Assembly: GCF_030297015.1 (NCBI RefSeq)
Contig: NZ_AP028056.1
Span: 1,498,939 to 1,562,938 of the forward strand
From: Brooklawnia propionicigenes
GTDB taxonomy: Bacteria > Actinomycetota > Actinomycetes > Propionibacteriales > Propionibacteriaceae
Length of the DNA stretch: 64,000 nt
Direction: 5' to 3'
The stretch's first letter is position 1. Every line of letters starts with the position of its first letter. This document shows positions 43,970-53,001 of this stretch, in pieces. Under the pieces are notes generated by a model. The model was not told the DNA's origin, did no database searches, and was given only the letters and a program-made list of their open reading frames with translations. A program made the translations under genes and the position numbers.

Positions 43970-45388
43970 TCAGTGACCTGACTGCTTGATGTTGTTGGTC
44001 AACTCGGTGACCTGGTTGTAGACGCTGCGGCGTTCACGCATCAGCTGCCGGACCTTGCGGTCGGCATGCATGACCGTCGTATGGTCCTTGCCGCCGAACT
44101 CCTGGCCAATCTTGGGCAGCGAGAGGTCGGTCAGCTCGCGGCACAGGTACATCGCGATCTGCCGGGCGGTGACCAGCGTCTGCGTCCGGGATGTGCCGAT
44201 GAGATCGTCGATACCGATACCGAAGTACTTAGCGGTCTCCTGAATGATGGTGGACGCGGTGACTTCTGCTTCCGGACCGGTGGGAATGAGGTCCTTGAGC
44301 ACGACCTCGGTGAGATTGAGGTCGACGTCCTGGCGGTTCAGCGAGGCGAATGCAGTGACCCGGATCAAGGCCCCTTCGAGTTCACGAATGTTCGTCTGGA
44401 TTCGCGAACCGATGAACTCCAGTACTTCGGGGGGCAGGAGGAGTCGCTCGGATGCCGCCTTCCGTTTGAGAATGGCGATCCGGGTCTCGAGGTCGGGTGG
44501 TTGCACATCGGTGATGAGACCCCACTCGAACCGGCTGCGGAGCCGTGGCTCGAGTGCCTCCAGCGCCTTGGGATGGCGATCGGAGGTCATCACGATCTGC
44601 TTCTGCGCGTTGTGCAGAGTATTGAAGGTGTGGAAGAACTCTTCCTGAGTCTGGATCTTCGACTCCAAGAACTGGATGTCGTCGATCAACAGCACGTCCA
44701 CATCACGGTAGGTGCGGCGGAAGGCAGTCGTCCGGTTCTCCGAGATTGCGTTGATGAAGTCGTTGGTCAGTTCCTCGGTGCTGACGTACTTCACTCGGGC
44801 GTCTTCGAAATAGTCGCGGACGTAGTGACCGATCGCGTGCAGCAGGTGCGTCTTACCCAGCCCGGAATCGCCGTAGATCAACAGCGGGTTGTAGGCCTTC
44901 CCGGGGCTCTCGGCGACGGCCGCCGCGGCGGCGTGCGCGAAACGATTCGAGTCTCCGATGACGAAGTTGTCGAAGGTGTACTTCGGATTGAGCCGGTCGA
45001 CATCGGGACGCTCCACCGCCGGCGCGGTGCTGGTCACGACAGGAGCCGCCTCGCGACGAGTGAGCTCGGTCGGAGTGACCTTCGGGGCGGCCGGCGGATC
45101 GGGCGGCTGCAGATCGAGCTCGAGGTCGGGTTGCACTGTGACGGCCATCCGCATGGAGCGGTGGAAGAAGTCGGACAGGGCCTGTTCGATCTCGCTGCGC
45201 TGACGACTCTCGAGTCGTTCGCGGGCGAACTCCGAAGGAACGGCGATCAAGACGATGGTCTCGTGCACAGTCAGCGGGTGCGAACTCTTCAGCCAGGCCC
45301 GGGAGTTCTTGTCGGCCTGATCCAGAACGTGTCGCCAGGCCTTCGCCAGCGTCTCATCGGTTGGAGTGAGTTCATGCTCGTTGGGCAC
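43970..45388 (-). CDS. dnaA: Chromosomal replication initiator DnaA
   Basis: A 472-residue AAA+ initiator. Domain I is about residues 1-85, with a short Pro-rich linker. Domain III has Walker A IYGDSGLGKTHLLHAI and Walker B VLLIDDIQFLESK. Domain IV carries the DnaA-box-binding signature GGKDHTTVMHADRKV. GTG 45388 has AGGAGG 12 nt upstream; an earlier in-frame GTG contains that ribosome site and is unlikely. It reads towards oriC and dnaN. Confidence 0.98.
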   Translation of the reverse strand: MPNEHELTPTDETLAKAWRHVLDQADKNSRAWLKSSHPLTVHETIVLIAVPSEFARERLESRQRSEIEQALSDFFHRSMRMAVTVQPDLELDLQPPDPPAAPKVTPTELTRREAAPVVTSTAPAVERPDVDRLNPKYTFDNFVIGDSNRFAHAAAAAVAESPGKAYNPLLIYGDSGLGKTHLLHAIGHYVRDYFEDARVKYVSTEELTNDFINAISENRTTAFRRTYRDVDVLLIDDIQFLESKIQTQEEFFHTFNTLHNAQKQIVMTSDRHPKALEALEPRLRSRFEWGLITDVQPPDLETRIAILKRKAASERLLLPPEVLEFIGSRIQTNIRELEGALIRVTAFASLNRQDVDLNLTEVVLKDLIPTGPEAEVTASTIIQETAKYFGIGIDDLIGTSRTQTLVTARQIAMYLCRELTDLSLPKIGQEFGGKDHTTVMHADRKVRQLMRERRSVYNQVTELTNNIKQSGH

Positions 45389-45464
45389 GTTAGTTACTCG
45401 CCTCCTGTTCACGCCGTCAATCGGTCACCTGTGGTGCGGGTAAACCAAGCATCCACTAAGTCAG

Positions 45465-45563
45465 TTTTCCACAGGTATGTCGGCGGCTCATCCGTTCAAC
45501 GGATCCCGCCCCTCTGGTTCGTTGGCTTTGGGGGGTGAGGCCAGCTCGACAGGCTGTGGAAAA
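45465..45563. other. Two additional DnaA boxes in the dnaA-rpmH gap
   Basis: TTTTCCACA occurs at 45465-45473 on the plus strand and at 45555-45563 on the minus strand. Both lie upstream of dnaA, where DnaA could autoregulate its gene. The rest of the gap (45389-45837) shows only the promoter listed next. Confidence 0.6.
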
Positions 45564-45684
45564 GTTGCTTCAGGCGGTAGACGCTAGTCATTTCCGCGGC
45601 CGGAAGCAAACGAGGTGACAAGCTGTTTGAGGTTGTTCGGCGTGTCGAGTAGACGTCGGGGTGCAGACCCGTCTTCGGGGTCTG

Positions 45685-45714
45685 TTGCTGATCATTGACG
45701 ACCTGACGTAATAT
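45685..45714 (+). promoter_or_regulatory. Candidate rpmH promoter
   Basis: TTGCTG (45685-45690), an 18-nt spacer and TAATAT (45709-45714) form a sigma-A-like promoter about 120 nt before rpmH. TAATAT is unusually A/T-rich here. This is a sequence match only. Confidence 0.45.
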
Positions 45715-45837
45715 TGACAAGCCGTTGTCCTGAACGGATCGAGTGCGCGCCCGCGAGGCTCGTGCCCTCCGAGAAGTAACGGCCCGAGATCTTGCTTCAC
45801 CCGAAGCATGCACGAAAACGAATGACGGAGACTTCCC

Positions 45838-45975
45838 TTGAGCAAGCGCACGTACCAGCCGAGCAATCGTCGGCGTTCCCGTACCCATGGCTTCCGCGCG
45901 CGTATGAGCACCCGGGCAGGACGAGCCACCATTTCTGCCCGTCGCCGTAAGGGCCGGGCCGAGCTTTCCGCCTGA
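45838..45975 (+). CDS. rpmH: 50S ribosomal protein L34
   Basis: A 45-residue L34, [20 protein letters not shown] then [20 protein letters not shown] (shown in two parts). TTG 45838 is the start, with GGAG 10 nt upstream; no ATG or GTG fits. It is the first gene of the rightward origin arm. Confidence 0.96.
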   Translation: MSKRTYQPSNRRRSRTHGFRARMSTRAGRATISARRRKGRAELSA

Positions 45976-45978
45976 CGA

Positions 45979-46326
45979 GTGCTTCCGGTGGCCGCCCGGA
46001 TGCGGGCGTCGAGCGAGTTCGATGCCACGGTCCGCGGTGGGGTGCGCGCGGCGCGTCCGAGTGTTGTGGTGCACGCACGTTCGGTCGACGACGAACAACG
46101 AAGAGTCGGATTCGTGGTCTCGAAGAAGGTGGGCAACGCCGTCACCCGCAATCGAGTGAAGCGGCAGTTGCGTCATTTGGTGCGCGAACATCTGGACGAG
46201 ACACCGCTGGGAACGCGGTTGGTCGTGCGCGCGCTGCCGGCAGCAGTCGCGTCCTCCACAGATCTGTCGCACGACCTGGCGGGCGCGTGGCAGTCGAGCC
46301 TTCGCAAGTTGGAGCGGCGCCGATGA
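45979..46326 (+). CDS. rnpA: Ribonuclease P protein component
   Basis: A 115-residue RnpA. The RNR signature is in [20 protein letters not shown], and the N-terminus [14 protein letters not shown] is typical. The GTG start is 3 nt after the rpmH stop. It binds the RNase P RNA for tRNA 5' maturation. Its stop overlaps the yidD start as ATGA. Confidence 0.95.
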   Translation: MLPVAARMRASSEFDATVRGGVRAARPSVVVHARSVDDEQRRVGFVVSKKVGNAVTRNRVKRQLRHLVREHLDETPLGTRLVVRALPAAVASSTDLSHDLAGAWQSSLRKLERRR

Positions 46327-46619
46327 AGTATCTGCTGATCGGATTCGTGCTGGCGTGGCGCAAACTGATTTCGCCGCTGTACGGAGATGTGTGCAAGTAC
46401 TACCCGAGCTGCTCCGCCTACGGGCTGGAGGCGTTGCAGCTACACGGTGCCGTCAAGGGCTCCTGGTTGATCGTGCGACGGATCGCCAGTTGTCACCCCT
46501 GGGCAGCAGGCGGATTCGATCCGGTGCCCGGTTCAGCTCTCGAGGCCGAGATGGCCGCGCACCCCGAGCATTTCCGGGGCTGCGATCACGCGCCCAACAA
46601 TTGTGAGGTGGCGACCTGA
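46323..46619 (+). CDS. yidD: Membrane protein insertion efficiency factor YidD
   Basis: A 98-residue YidD. The family core is [20 protein letters not shown], with [20 protein letters not shown] and [13 protein letters not shown]. It aids YidC-dependent membrane insertion. It overlaps rnpA by 4 nt and yidC by 1 nt. Confidence 0.96.
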   Translation: MKYLLIGFVLAWRKLISPLYGDVCKYYPSCSAYGLEALQLHGAVKGSWLIVRRIASCHPWAAGGFDPVPGSALEAEMAAHPEHFRGCDHAPNNCEVAT

Positions 46620-47710
46620 TGGACTTTGATCCGTTTCTTTTCCTGAGTCTATGGAGCGATCTGGGCCGGATCGGCAGTGCGATCATGCAGCCGCTCTATT
46701 GGGCCGTCTCCGGGCTCATCGTGCTGGCACACCGGATGTGGGCGCCGTTGTTCGGGGCCGACTCCGGCCTCACCTGGGCGTTGTCGATCGTCGTACTGAC
46801 GATCATCATCCGCGGTCTGATGATGCCGCTGTACGCGAAGCAGCTGAACTCCTCGCGCGCCATGCAGTCTCTGCAACCCAAGATCCAGGCGCTGCAGGAG
46901 AAGTACGGCGCCGACCGGGAGCGTCTGGGCCAAGAGACGATGAAGCTGTATCGGGAGGAAGGCGTCAGTCCGACGTCCAGCTGCCTGCCGTTGCTGATTC
47001 AGCTGCCTATCTTCTGGGGCCTCTACCAGGTGCTGTACGGAGCCGCACGAGGCACCGCGAAGGGCACCTTCTTCGTGAACAATCCGGATCTGGTCGACTC
47101 GTTGAGCCATGCCACCTTGTTCGGTGCGCAGTTGTCGGGCACCTTCCTGCCGATGAACAACGGCTTCGGCGCCACCCAGATCCTGGCGCTGATCATGATC
47201 ATCTTGATGACGGCGTTGCTGTTCTTCCAGCAGCTGCACATGATGCGTCGCAACATGCCGCCGACCGCGTTCGAGGGACCGATGGGTCAACAGCAGAAGA
47301 TGATGCTGTACCTGATGCCGGCGATGTACATCTTCATCGGCCCGCAGATCCCGATCGGCGTGCTCGTCTACTGGATCATCAGCAATCTGTGGACGCTGGT
47401 GCAGCAGTACGTGATCATTCGCAACTACCCGACCCCCAACACTCCCGCCTACATCGAGTGGGAGGAGCGAATGGTCGCCAAGGGCAAGGACCCGAAGGAG
47501 ATCGAGCGGCTCCGCTCGAACAAGGCGCGCAAGCGGCCCAGCAATGCCTCCGACACGGGCAGCCGGACGGTGAAGGGCGGGTCGGGCGATGCTGCCGTGA
47601 CTCGCCAGCAGGTGAATCGCCAGACGGTTCGTCCGGACGAGAACGGCAAGCAGGTCGTCCAGCGCCAGCAGGTGCAGCGCAGCAGCCGCGCTGCCCGTAA
47701 GAAGAAGTAG
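46619..47710 (+). CDS. yidC: Membrane protein insertase YidC/OxaA
   Basis: A 363-residue insertase. Five membrane segments are seen, from MQPLYWAVSGLIVLAHRMW on. The cytoplasmic hairpin between helices 2 and 3 (YAKQLNSSRAMQSLQPKIQA) and the groove Arg region are present. The C-terminal tail is long, basic and Gln/Arg-rich, as in ribosome-binding YidC. It overlaps yidD by 1 nt. Confidence 0.96.
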   Translation: MDFDPFLFLSLWSDLGRIGSAIMQPLYWAVSGLIVLAHRMWAPLFGADSGLTWALSIVVLTIIIRGLMMPLYAKQLNSSRAMQSLQPKIQALQEKYGADRERLGQETMKLYREEGVSPTSSCLPLLIQLPIFWGLYQVLYGAARGTAKGTFFVNNPDLVDSLSHATLFGAQLSGTFLPMNNGFGATQILALIMIILMTALLFFQQLHMMRRNMPPTAFEGPMGQQQKMMLYLMPAMYIFIGPQIPIGVLVYWIISNLWTLVQQYVIIRNYPTPNTPAYIEWEERMVAKGKDPKEIERLRSNKARKRPSNASDTGSRTVKGGSGDAAVTRQQVNRQTVRPDENGKQVVQRQQVQRSSRAARKKK

Positions 47711-47791
47711 AGCAGACGGCTGGTTCCGGCACCCGGCCGGTGCCAGCCGTTCGGTTCGCCCCCACATGCGTCCAGAGCAGGAGATTTCACG

Positions 47792-48265
47792 ATGGATACT
47801 GCAGAAATTCAGAAGATCCTCGACACCGAAGGTGATGTCGCGGCCGACTACCTTGAGGAGCTGCTTGAGATCGCCGATCTCGACGGCGATATCGACATCT
47901 TCACCGAAGGCGATCGGGCCCACGTTTCGATCGTCACCGACAGCGATGTGCTGGTCGGACGCGATGGTGAGGTGTTGAGTGCGCTGCAGGAGTTGGCCCG
48001 GCTCGCCGTGATGACGGAGACGGGAAAGCGCAGCCGGCTGATGCTGGACGTCGCCGGATTTCGTGAGAAGCGTCGTGCAGAGTTGCAGGGACTCGCGACC
48101 GAGGCGATCGTAGAGGTCAAGGAGACCGGTGAGCCGGCGCGGCTGAGCGCGATGAACGCGTTCGAGCGCAAGGTCGTGCACGACGTGGTCGCTGCGGCCG
48201 GCTTGGTCAGCGAATCGGAAGGCCAGGAGCCGAACCGCTACGTCGTCATCAGGAAGGCCGACTGA
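47792..48265 (+). CDS. jag: Jag/KhpB RNA-binding protein
   Basis: A 157-residue protein. The KH-like domain includes VLVGRDGEVLSALQELARLA, and the C-terminal R3H motif is in EPARLSAMNAFERKVVHDVV. The N-terminal Jag domain is absent and replaced by a short acidic stretch, as is common in actinobacteria. The rsmG GTG follows its stop immediately. Confidence 0.94.
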   Translation: MDTAEIQKILDTEGDVAADYLEELLEIADLDGDIDIFTEGDRAHVSIVTDSDVLVGRDGEVLSALQELARLAVMTETGKRSRLMLDVAGFREKRRAELQGLATEAIVEVKETGEPARLSAMNAFERKVVHDVVAAAGLVSESEGQEPNRYVVIRKAD

Positions 48266-48901
48266 GTGGTCGAGCAGGCCGTCCTGGAGGAAGTCTTCGG
48301 CGACGGTCTCGAGGTAATAACTCGATATGTCGATATATTGGCAAATCGAGGAATTGACTGGGGTCTGCTCGGACCGCGGGAGGCGGATCGTTTGTGGGAT
48401 CGCCACGTGCTGAACAGCGTGGCGGTTGCCTCACTGATCCCTGCCGAAGCGTCGGTGGTCGATGTCGGCAGCGGTGCCGGGCTTCCGGGGATCCCCTTGG
48501 CGATTGCGCGTCCTGATCTGTCTGTGGTTCTGCTGGAATCGCTGCTTCGGCGAGTGACCTTTCTGGCCGAGGTCGTGGCCGAGTTGGGACTGGGCGATCG
48601 GGTGCGTGTTGTGCGAGGTCGGGCCGAGGAGTGCACCGAGCGCTTCGATGTGGTGACAGCGCGAGCGGTGGCTCCTCTTGGCCGGCTCGTCGGGTGGGCT
48701 GATCATCTGTTTCTTCCCTCCGGTCAGTTGCTCGCTCTCAAGGGATCGTCGGCCGACAAGGAGGTCGCCGAGGCCCAGGCGGTTCTTCGGAAACGTCGTT
48801 TGGTCGCCGACGTGCAGGCGGTGCGGGCAGCCGCTAGCCTTGAGGAGACTTTCGTGGTCCGGGTCAGAAGCGTTTCACGTGAAACGCGACCTGTGAGGTG
48901 A
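48266..48901 (+). CDS. rsmG: 16S rRNA m7G527 methyltransferase RsmG
   Basis: A 211-residue SAM methyltransferase. The motif I region is VVDVGSGAGLPGIPLA, and VVRGRAEE and TARAVAPLGRLVGWA follow. It methylates G527 of 16S rRNA; loss gives low-level streptomycin resistance. The GTG start abuts the jag stop. A parS site lies in its last codons (SVSRETRPVR). Confidence 0.96.
   Translation: MVEQAVLEEVFGDGLEVITRYVDILANRGIDWGLLGPREADRLWDRHVLNSVAVASLIPAEASVVDVGSGAGLPGIPLAIARPDLSVVLLESLLRRVTFLAEVVAELGLGDRVRVVRGRAEECTERFDVVTARAVAPLGRLVGWADHLFLPSGQLLALKGSSADKEVAEAQAVLRKRRLVADVQAVRAAASLEETFVVRVRSVSRETRPVR
48871..48886. other. parS site 1 (CGTTTCACGTGAAACG)
   Basis: A perfect 16-bp palindrome identical to the universal chromosomal parS core GTTTCACGTGAAAC, inside the 3' end of rsmG. 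ParB loads here. Confidence 0.97.
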
Positions 48902-48917
48902 AGGAGGCAGGCGGGGG

Positions 48918-49790
48918 ATGAAGTCCAGCCGAAGCGGTGACACCGTTTCACGTGAAACGCGGCTACCTCCTCCGACGCAGACCCGCACTATCGTCGTCGC
49001 CAATCAGAAGGGTGGCGTAGGTAAAACCACCACGGCGGTCAACATTGCGGCAGCGCTTGCCCGTGGCGGTCTCGAGGTCTTGGTGATGGATCTTGATCCG
49101 CAGGGCAATGCCAGCACGGCACTCGGGGTGGATCACCATTCGGGCATCGCGGGAACATACGAAGTGCTGCTGCAACACCAGTCCATTGCGAGCGTGCAGC
49201 AACAGTCGCCGGAATCCGAGACACTGTCCGTGGTGCCGGCGACCATCGACCTGGCGGCCGCCGAGATCGAACTCGTCCCGCAGGTCGCCCGAGAGCAGCG
49301 TCTGAAGAAGGCATTGGCTGCCCACCTGCGTGAGCATCCCGTCGACTACATCATCTTCGACTGCCCACCCTCGCTGGGTCTGCTGACGATCAACGCGCTG
49401 GTCGCGGCCAGCGAGATCCTGATCCCGATTCAGTGCGAGTACTACGCCCTGGAGGGTGTCACTCAGTTGATGCGGACCATCCAGTTGGTACGCGAAGAGC
49501 TCAACCCGGAACTCGACCTCAGCACGATTCTGCTCACCATGTTTGATGCCCGGACGAAACTGTCGGCACAGGTCGGTGAGCAGGTGCGCCAGCACTTCCC
49601 CGAGCAGACACTCGTCACGCTCATCCCACGGTCGGTTCGTCTCAGCGAGGCCCCGAGCTACGGAACGACGATCCTCGGTTACGATCCGCAGTCGGTGGGA
49701 GCCAAGGCCTACGTCAAGGCTGCGGGCGAGATTGCTCGGCGCGGCGCGGAAGAACCGGTCAGGTCGGCGCGGAGAGGATGGCCACAATGA
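48918..49790 (+). CDS. parA: Chromosome partitioning ATPase ParA
   Basis: A 290-residue ParA. A 25-residue N-terminal tail precedes the deviant Walker A ANQKGGVGKTTTAVNIAAAL. MDLDPQGNASTALG and YIIFDCPPSLGLLTINAL follow. It drives segregation of ParB-parS complexes over the nucleoid. AGGAGG lies 10 nt before ATG 48918. Codons 10-15 (VSRETR) are encoded by parS site 2. Confidence 0.97.
   Translation: MKSSRSGDTVSRETRLPPPTQTRTIVVANQKGGVGKTTTAVNIAAALARGGLEVLVMDLDPQGNASTALGVDHHSGIAGTYEVLLQHQSIASVQQQSPESETLSVVPATIDLAAAEIELVPQVAREQRLKKALAAHLREHPVDYIIFDCPPSLGLLTINALVAASEILIPIQCEYYALEGVTQLMRTIQLVREELNPELDLSTILLTMFDARTKLSAQVGEQVRQHFPEQTLVTLIPRSVRLSEAPSYGTTILGYDPQSVGAKAYVKAAGEIARRGAEEPVRSARRGWPQ
48944..48959. 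other. parS site 2 (CGTTTCACGTGAAACG)
   Basis: An exact duplicate of site 1, 57 bp further, within the parA N-terminal codons. Two coding-sequence parS sites beside oriC are typical of actinobacteria. Confidence 0.97.
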
Positions 49791-50746
49791 ACGCGCGGCC
49801 CGGAGGGCTCGGACGTGGACTGGGAGAACTGTTTCAGCGCACTGATCTCGATACCTCCGTGCCGGACTCCGAGGGAGCCGCTGTCGGCATGGATTCGCAG
49901 CGGTCAGCACCGATGCCGGACGGCTCCTACTTCGCGGAGATCCCGGTTGCCAGCATCAGCCCTAACCCGAAACAGCCAAGACGCGTCTTTGACGACGATG
50001 AACTGAGCGAACTTGCCGAATCGATCAGCGAGGTCGGACTGCTGCAACCCATCGTTGTACGCAAGCTCGCTGACAATGACCACCAGCTGATCGTCGGGGA
50101 ACGCCGGTGGCGAGCGCACAAGATCGCGGGCATTGAGAAGATCCCCGCGATCGTGCGCGTTACCGACGACGAGAACCTGCTGCGGGACGCGCTCCTGGAG
50201 AATCTGCACCGGGCGCAACTGAACCCGCTGGAAGAAGCAGCGGCCTATCGGCAACTCCTAGACGATTTCGGGTGCACGAAGGAAGACCTGGCCGCGCGCA
50301 TCAAGCGCTCGCGTCCACACATCTCCAACACCCTCCGACTACTGAATCTGCCCACCTCCGTGCAACGCCGTGTCGCCGCTGGAGTGTTGTCCGCCGGACA
50401 TGCCCGCGCGTTGTTGATGCTGGACGACACGGTGGCCATGGAGCTGCTGGCCCAGCGAATAGTCGCAGAGGGCATGTCGGTGCGAGCGACCGAGGAAGCG
50501 GTCGCCCTCATGCGACGCAGCGAGCAACACCCCGCGCGGACGCGTCAGCGCACCACCGCAGAGCTGCCGACCCAGGTGCAGGCGCATGCCAGCGGACTCG
50601 CGGAGCGCTTGGACACCCGGGTGCAGATCAGCCTGAGTGCACGGAAGGGACGCCTCACCATCGAGTTCGCCGACGCCGACGACCTCGATCGCATCATGGG
50701 CCTGCTCGAGCCCGAAGCGGCGGGGACCGACACCCCTGCTGGCTGA
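49787..50746 (+). CDS. parB: Chromosome partitioning protein ParB
   Basis: A 319-residue CTPase/DNA-binding protein. The N-terminus is RPGGLGRGLGELF. The ParB nuclease-like domain has PNPKQPRRVF and IVGERRWRAHKIAG, and the helix-turn-helix is around TKEDLAARIKRSRPHISN. The C-terminal dimerisation part ends in LTIEFADADDLDRIMGLL. ATG 49787 (ATGA overlap with parA, GGAGAGG 9 nt upstream) is better than ATG 49778. Confidence 0.97.
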   Translation: MNARPGGLGRGLGELFQRTDLDTSVPDSEGAAVGMDSQRSAPMPDGSYFAEIPVASISPNPKQPRRVFDDDELSELAESISEVGLLQPIVVRKLADNDHQLIVGERRWRAHKIAGIEKIPAIVRVTDDENLLRDALLENLHRAQLNPLEEAAAYRQLLDDFGCTKEDLAARIKRSRPHISNTLRLLNLPTSVQRRVAAGVLSAGHARALLMLDDTVAMELLAQRIVAEGMSVRATEEAVALMRRSEQHPARTRQRTTAELPTQVQAHASGLAERLDTRVQISLSARKGRLTIEFADADDLDRIMGLLEPEAAGTDTPAG

Positions 50747-51434
50747 TCCACTGCTCGTTCCTGGTCATAGCGGCTCTTCGGGCCTGAGCGTGGGGTGAGC
50801 GTGGGCCTGTATGGTGGCCCCATCGGGATCCCGGCAAGGGGATCCGTCTTGCCTCACGTCGAGATGTCCGGGTAGGCGCCGTCCTTATGGGGGCTTCAGA
50901 TACCGGTCGATCGTCGCCGCGCTATCGAGCGCAGTTCATCGAGCGCAGTTCATCGAGAGCACTCCGGGACTCACTCGGGGTTCCACCTTGCCCAGCTCCC
51001 CGAACCGAACGAGCCGTTCCAAGTATCGTCCATGACCGCGAGGTACTTCCCTGACGGCTGCCCGGACAGTCGCCAGACCTCCTGCAGCATCACCAGCGCA
51101 CCTTCGTGATCTCACGACGCGACATCATCGACAAGTCCCGACTCATCACCCCAGGCAACCGTTGATGGCCCGGCAATCCCTTGTCCCACGCCTGGACATC
51201 TGCTTTGCGTGCTTTGCGGCGAGCGGACAGTACCGATGGCGGGGGATGGCACGGACGGCGAGCGAACTGTCACTTGCCGTGCAGCCCACGCTTGCGCCGG
51301 TATCGGTATAGCTATATATCGATATATCGTTCTAGTGCTAAATAGCTGGAGCAATGTCCGCGATGGTAACGACAATGGCCGCCCGATTCCCACGACAGGA
51401 TCGGACGGCCACCATGGTCGATCGGTTGACGGAG
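50747..51434. other. Long intergenic region without a recognisable gene
   Basis: 688 bp lie between the convergent parB and trxA genes. Visible structures are two tandem 14-bp units (ATCGAGCGCAGTTC) at 50924-50951 and an exact palindrome ATATATCGATATAT at 51314-51327, which also contains CGATATATCG. Short open frames exist, but none resembles a protein family. No RNA gene is recognised. Confidence 0.6.
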
Positions 51435-51761
51435 CTAACTGGCCAGCACTGCTTCGATGGCCTTGACGAGCGCGCCCTTGGTCTTACCGCCCTGAATTGC
51501 CTGGACGAGCTGACCGCCCACGAAGAACTGCAGGGTCGGCAGCGCCATGACGCCTTGTTTCATCGGGACATCGGGGTTGACGTCGGTCTCGAGCTTGGCG
51601 AACACCATGCGATCGCCGTAGGTCGTCGAAAGCTCCTCGATGATCGGGCTGAGCTGACGACAAGGAGCACACCAGGAGGCCCAGTAGTCCACGAGCACCG
51701 GCTTGCTGCTGTTCAGCACGTCGGTAGCGAAGCTGGCGTCAGTGACTTCGATCACGGCCAT
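51435..51761 (-). CDS. trxA: Thioredoxin
   Basis: A 108-residue thioredoxin with the active site WCAPCRQ in VDYWASWCAPCRQLSPII, and the cis-Pro in VMALPTLQFFVGG. It is reduced by the adjacent thioredoxin reductase. The gene follows trxB by 61 nt on the same strand. Confidence 0.97.
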   Translation of the reverse strand: MAVIEVTDASFATDVLNSSKPVLVDYWASWCAPCRQLSPIIEELSTTYGDRMVFAKLETDVNPDVPMKQGVMALPTLQFFVGGQLVQAIQGGKTKGALVKAIEAVLAS

Positions 51762-51822
51762 CGTTATCGTCCTCTCGGTAGTAATCAGCGTTGTGAATGA
51801 AAAACGGAGTACTGCGAGCGTC

Positions 51823-52890
51823 TCAGTAGCCTACTGAGCTGGCCTCAGCGAGCGCGATGTCGTCCAGTAGGTCCAAATAGCGCTCGGCATCCAGCGCCGC
51901 GCGGCAACCAGTGCCGGCCGCGGTGATGGCTTGCCGGTAGGTGTGATCGACCAGATCGCCACAGGCGAAGACGCCGGCGACGCTGGTCCGCGTGGAGTCG
52001 CCGTCAACCTTCACGTAACCGGCCTGGTCCAAGTCCACCTGACCGGCCACCAGCGCTGACCGCGGATCGTGACCGATGGCTTCGAAAAGTCCCGACACGG
52101 CGATCGTCCGCAGCTGACCGGTGACGGTGTCGCGCAGCGTGATCTCCTCAAGGTTGGGAGAGCCGGCAAGCCCGACGATCTGACTGTTCCAGGCAGGAAT
52201 GATCTTCGGGTCGGCCAGCAGGCGGTCGGCCATGATCTTGGACGCGCGCAACTGATCGCGCCGGTGAATCACCGTTACCGAATCGGCGAAGCGGGTCAGG
52301 AAGGTGGCCTCCTCGGCAGCCGAGTCACCGCCACCCACCACCGCGACGTCCTTGCCGCGATAGAAGAAGCCATCGCAGGTGGCGCACCAGCTGATGCCCT
52401 TGCCGGAATAGAGTTCCTCGCCCGGAATCCCGAGCTTGCGGTAGCCGGAGCCCATGGCAAGAATCACGGCGCGTGCGCGGTAGACGTTGCCTTCACTGTC
52501 GGTGACGCGCTTGATATCACCGAGCAGATCCATGGCCACGGCATCGTCGGCAATGAGCTCCGTACCGAAGCGCTCGGCCTGCTCACGCATCCGGGCCATC
52601 AGCTCGGGGCCGAGAATACCTTCGGGAAAGCCGGGATAGTTCTCGACCTCGGTGGTGTTCATCAGCGCACCGCCGGCCTCGATCGAGCCCTCGAGCACCA
52701 GGGGATGCAGACCGTCGCGTGCACAGTAGATGGCCGCTGTGTAGCCAGCCGGACCGCTACCCACGATGATGACGTCCCGCACCGGGCTGGCGTCCTGGTC
52801 AGCGGCAGCCATTTCCATGGAGTCCACCTGGACACCGTTCAGCCCCAGTCCGGGCACGAACGCGGCCGTAGCGAACGGGTTTGAGGTCAT
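51823..52890 (-). CDS. trxB: Thioredoxin-disulfide reductase
   Basis: A 355-residue FAD enzyme. The FAD motif VIIVGSGPAGYTAAIYC begins near residue 41, the redox pair is in WCATCDGFF, the NADPH motif is VAVVGGGDSAAEEA, and the FAD end is VAGVFACGDLVDHTYRQA. The N-terminus is about 35 residues longer than usual. GAGG 8 nt before ATG 52890 supports this start. It donates electrons to TrxA. Confidence 0.96.
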   Translation of the reverse strand: MTSNPFATAAFVPGLGLNGVQVDSMEMAAADQDASPVRDVIIVGSGPAGYTAAIYCARDGLHPLVLEGSIEAGGALMNTTEVENYPGFPEGILGPELMARMREQAERFGTELIADDAVAMDLLGDIKRVTDSEGNVYRARAVILAMGSGYRKLGIPGEELYSGKGISWCATCDGFFYRGKDVAVVGGGDSAAEEATFLTRFADSVTVIHRRDQLRASKIMADRLLADPKIIPAWNSQIVGLAGSPNLEEITLRDTVTGQLRTIAVSGLFEAIGHDPRSALVAGQVDLDQAGYVKVDGDSTRTSVAGVFACGDLVDHTYRQAITAAGTGCRAALDAERYLDLLDDIALAEASSVGY

Positions 52891-53001
52891 CGGATCATCC
52901 TCGTTTCGAACTCACACGTGTACATGGGACCAACGCCCGGGCCAACTCGGCTATTCCACCACTTGGGCTGCCTGCTGGGCCAGTCGAGAGTGCCACCTCG
53001 G

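Noticed and set aside
50811-51035. 74-codon plus-strand open frame after parB
   Set aside because: It is built from the tandem repeat and shows no start signal or known domain.
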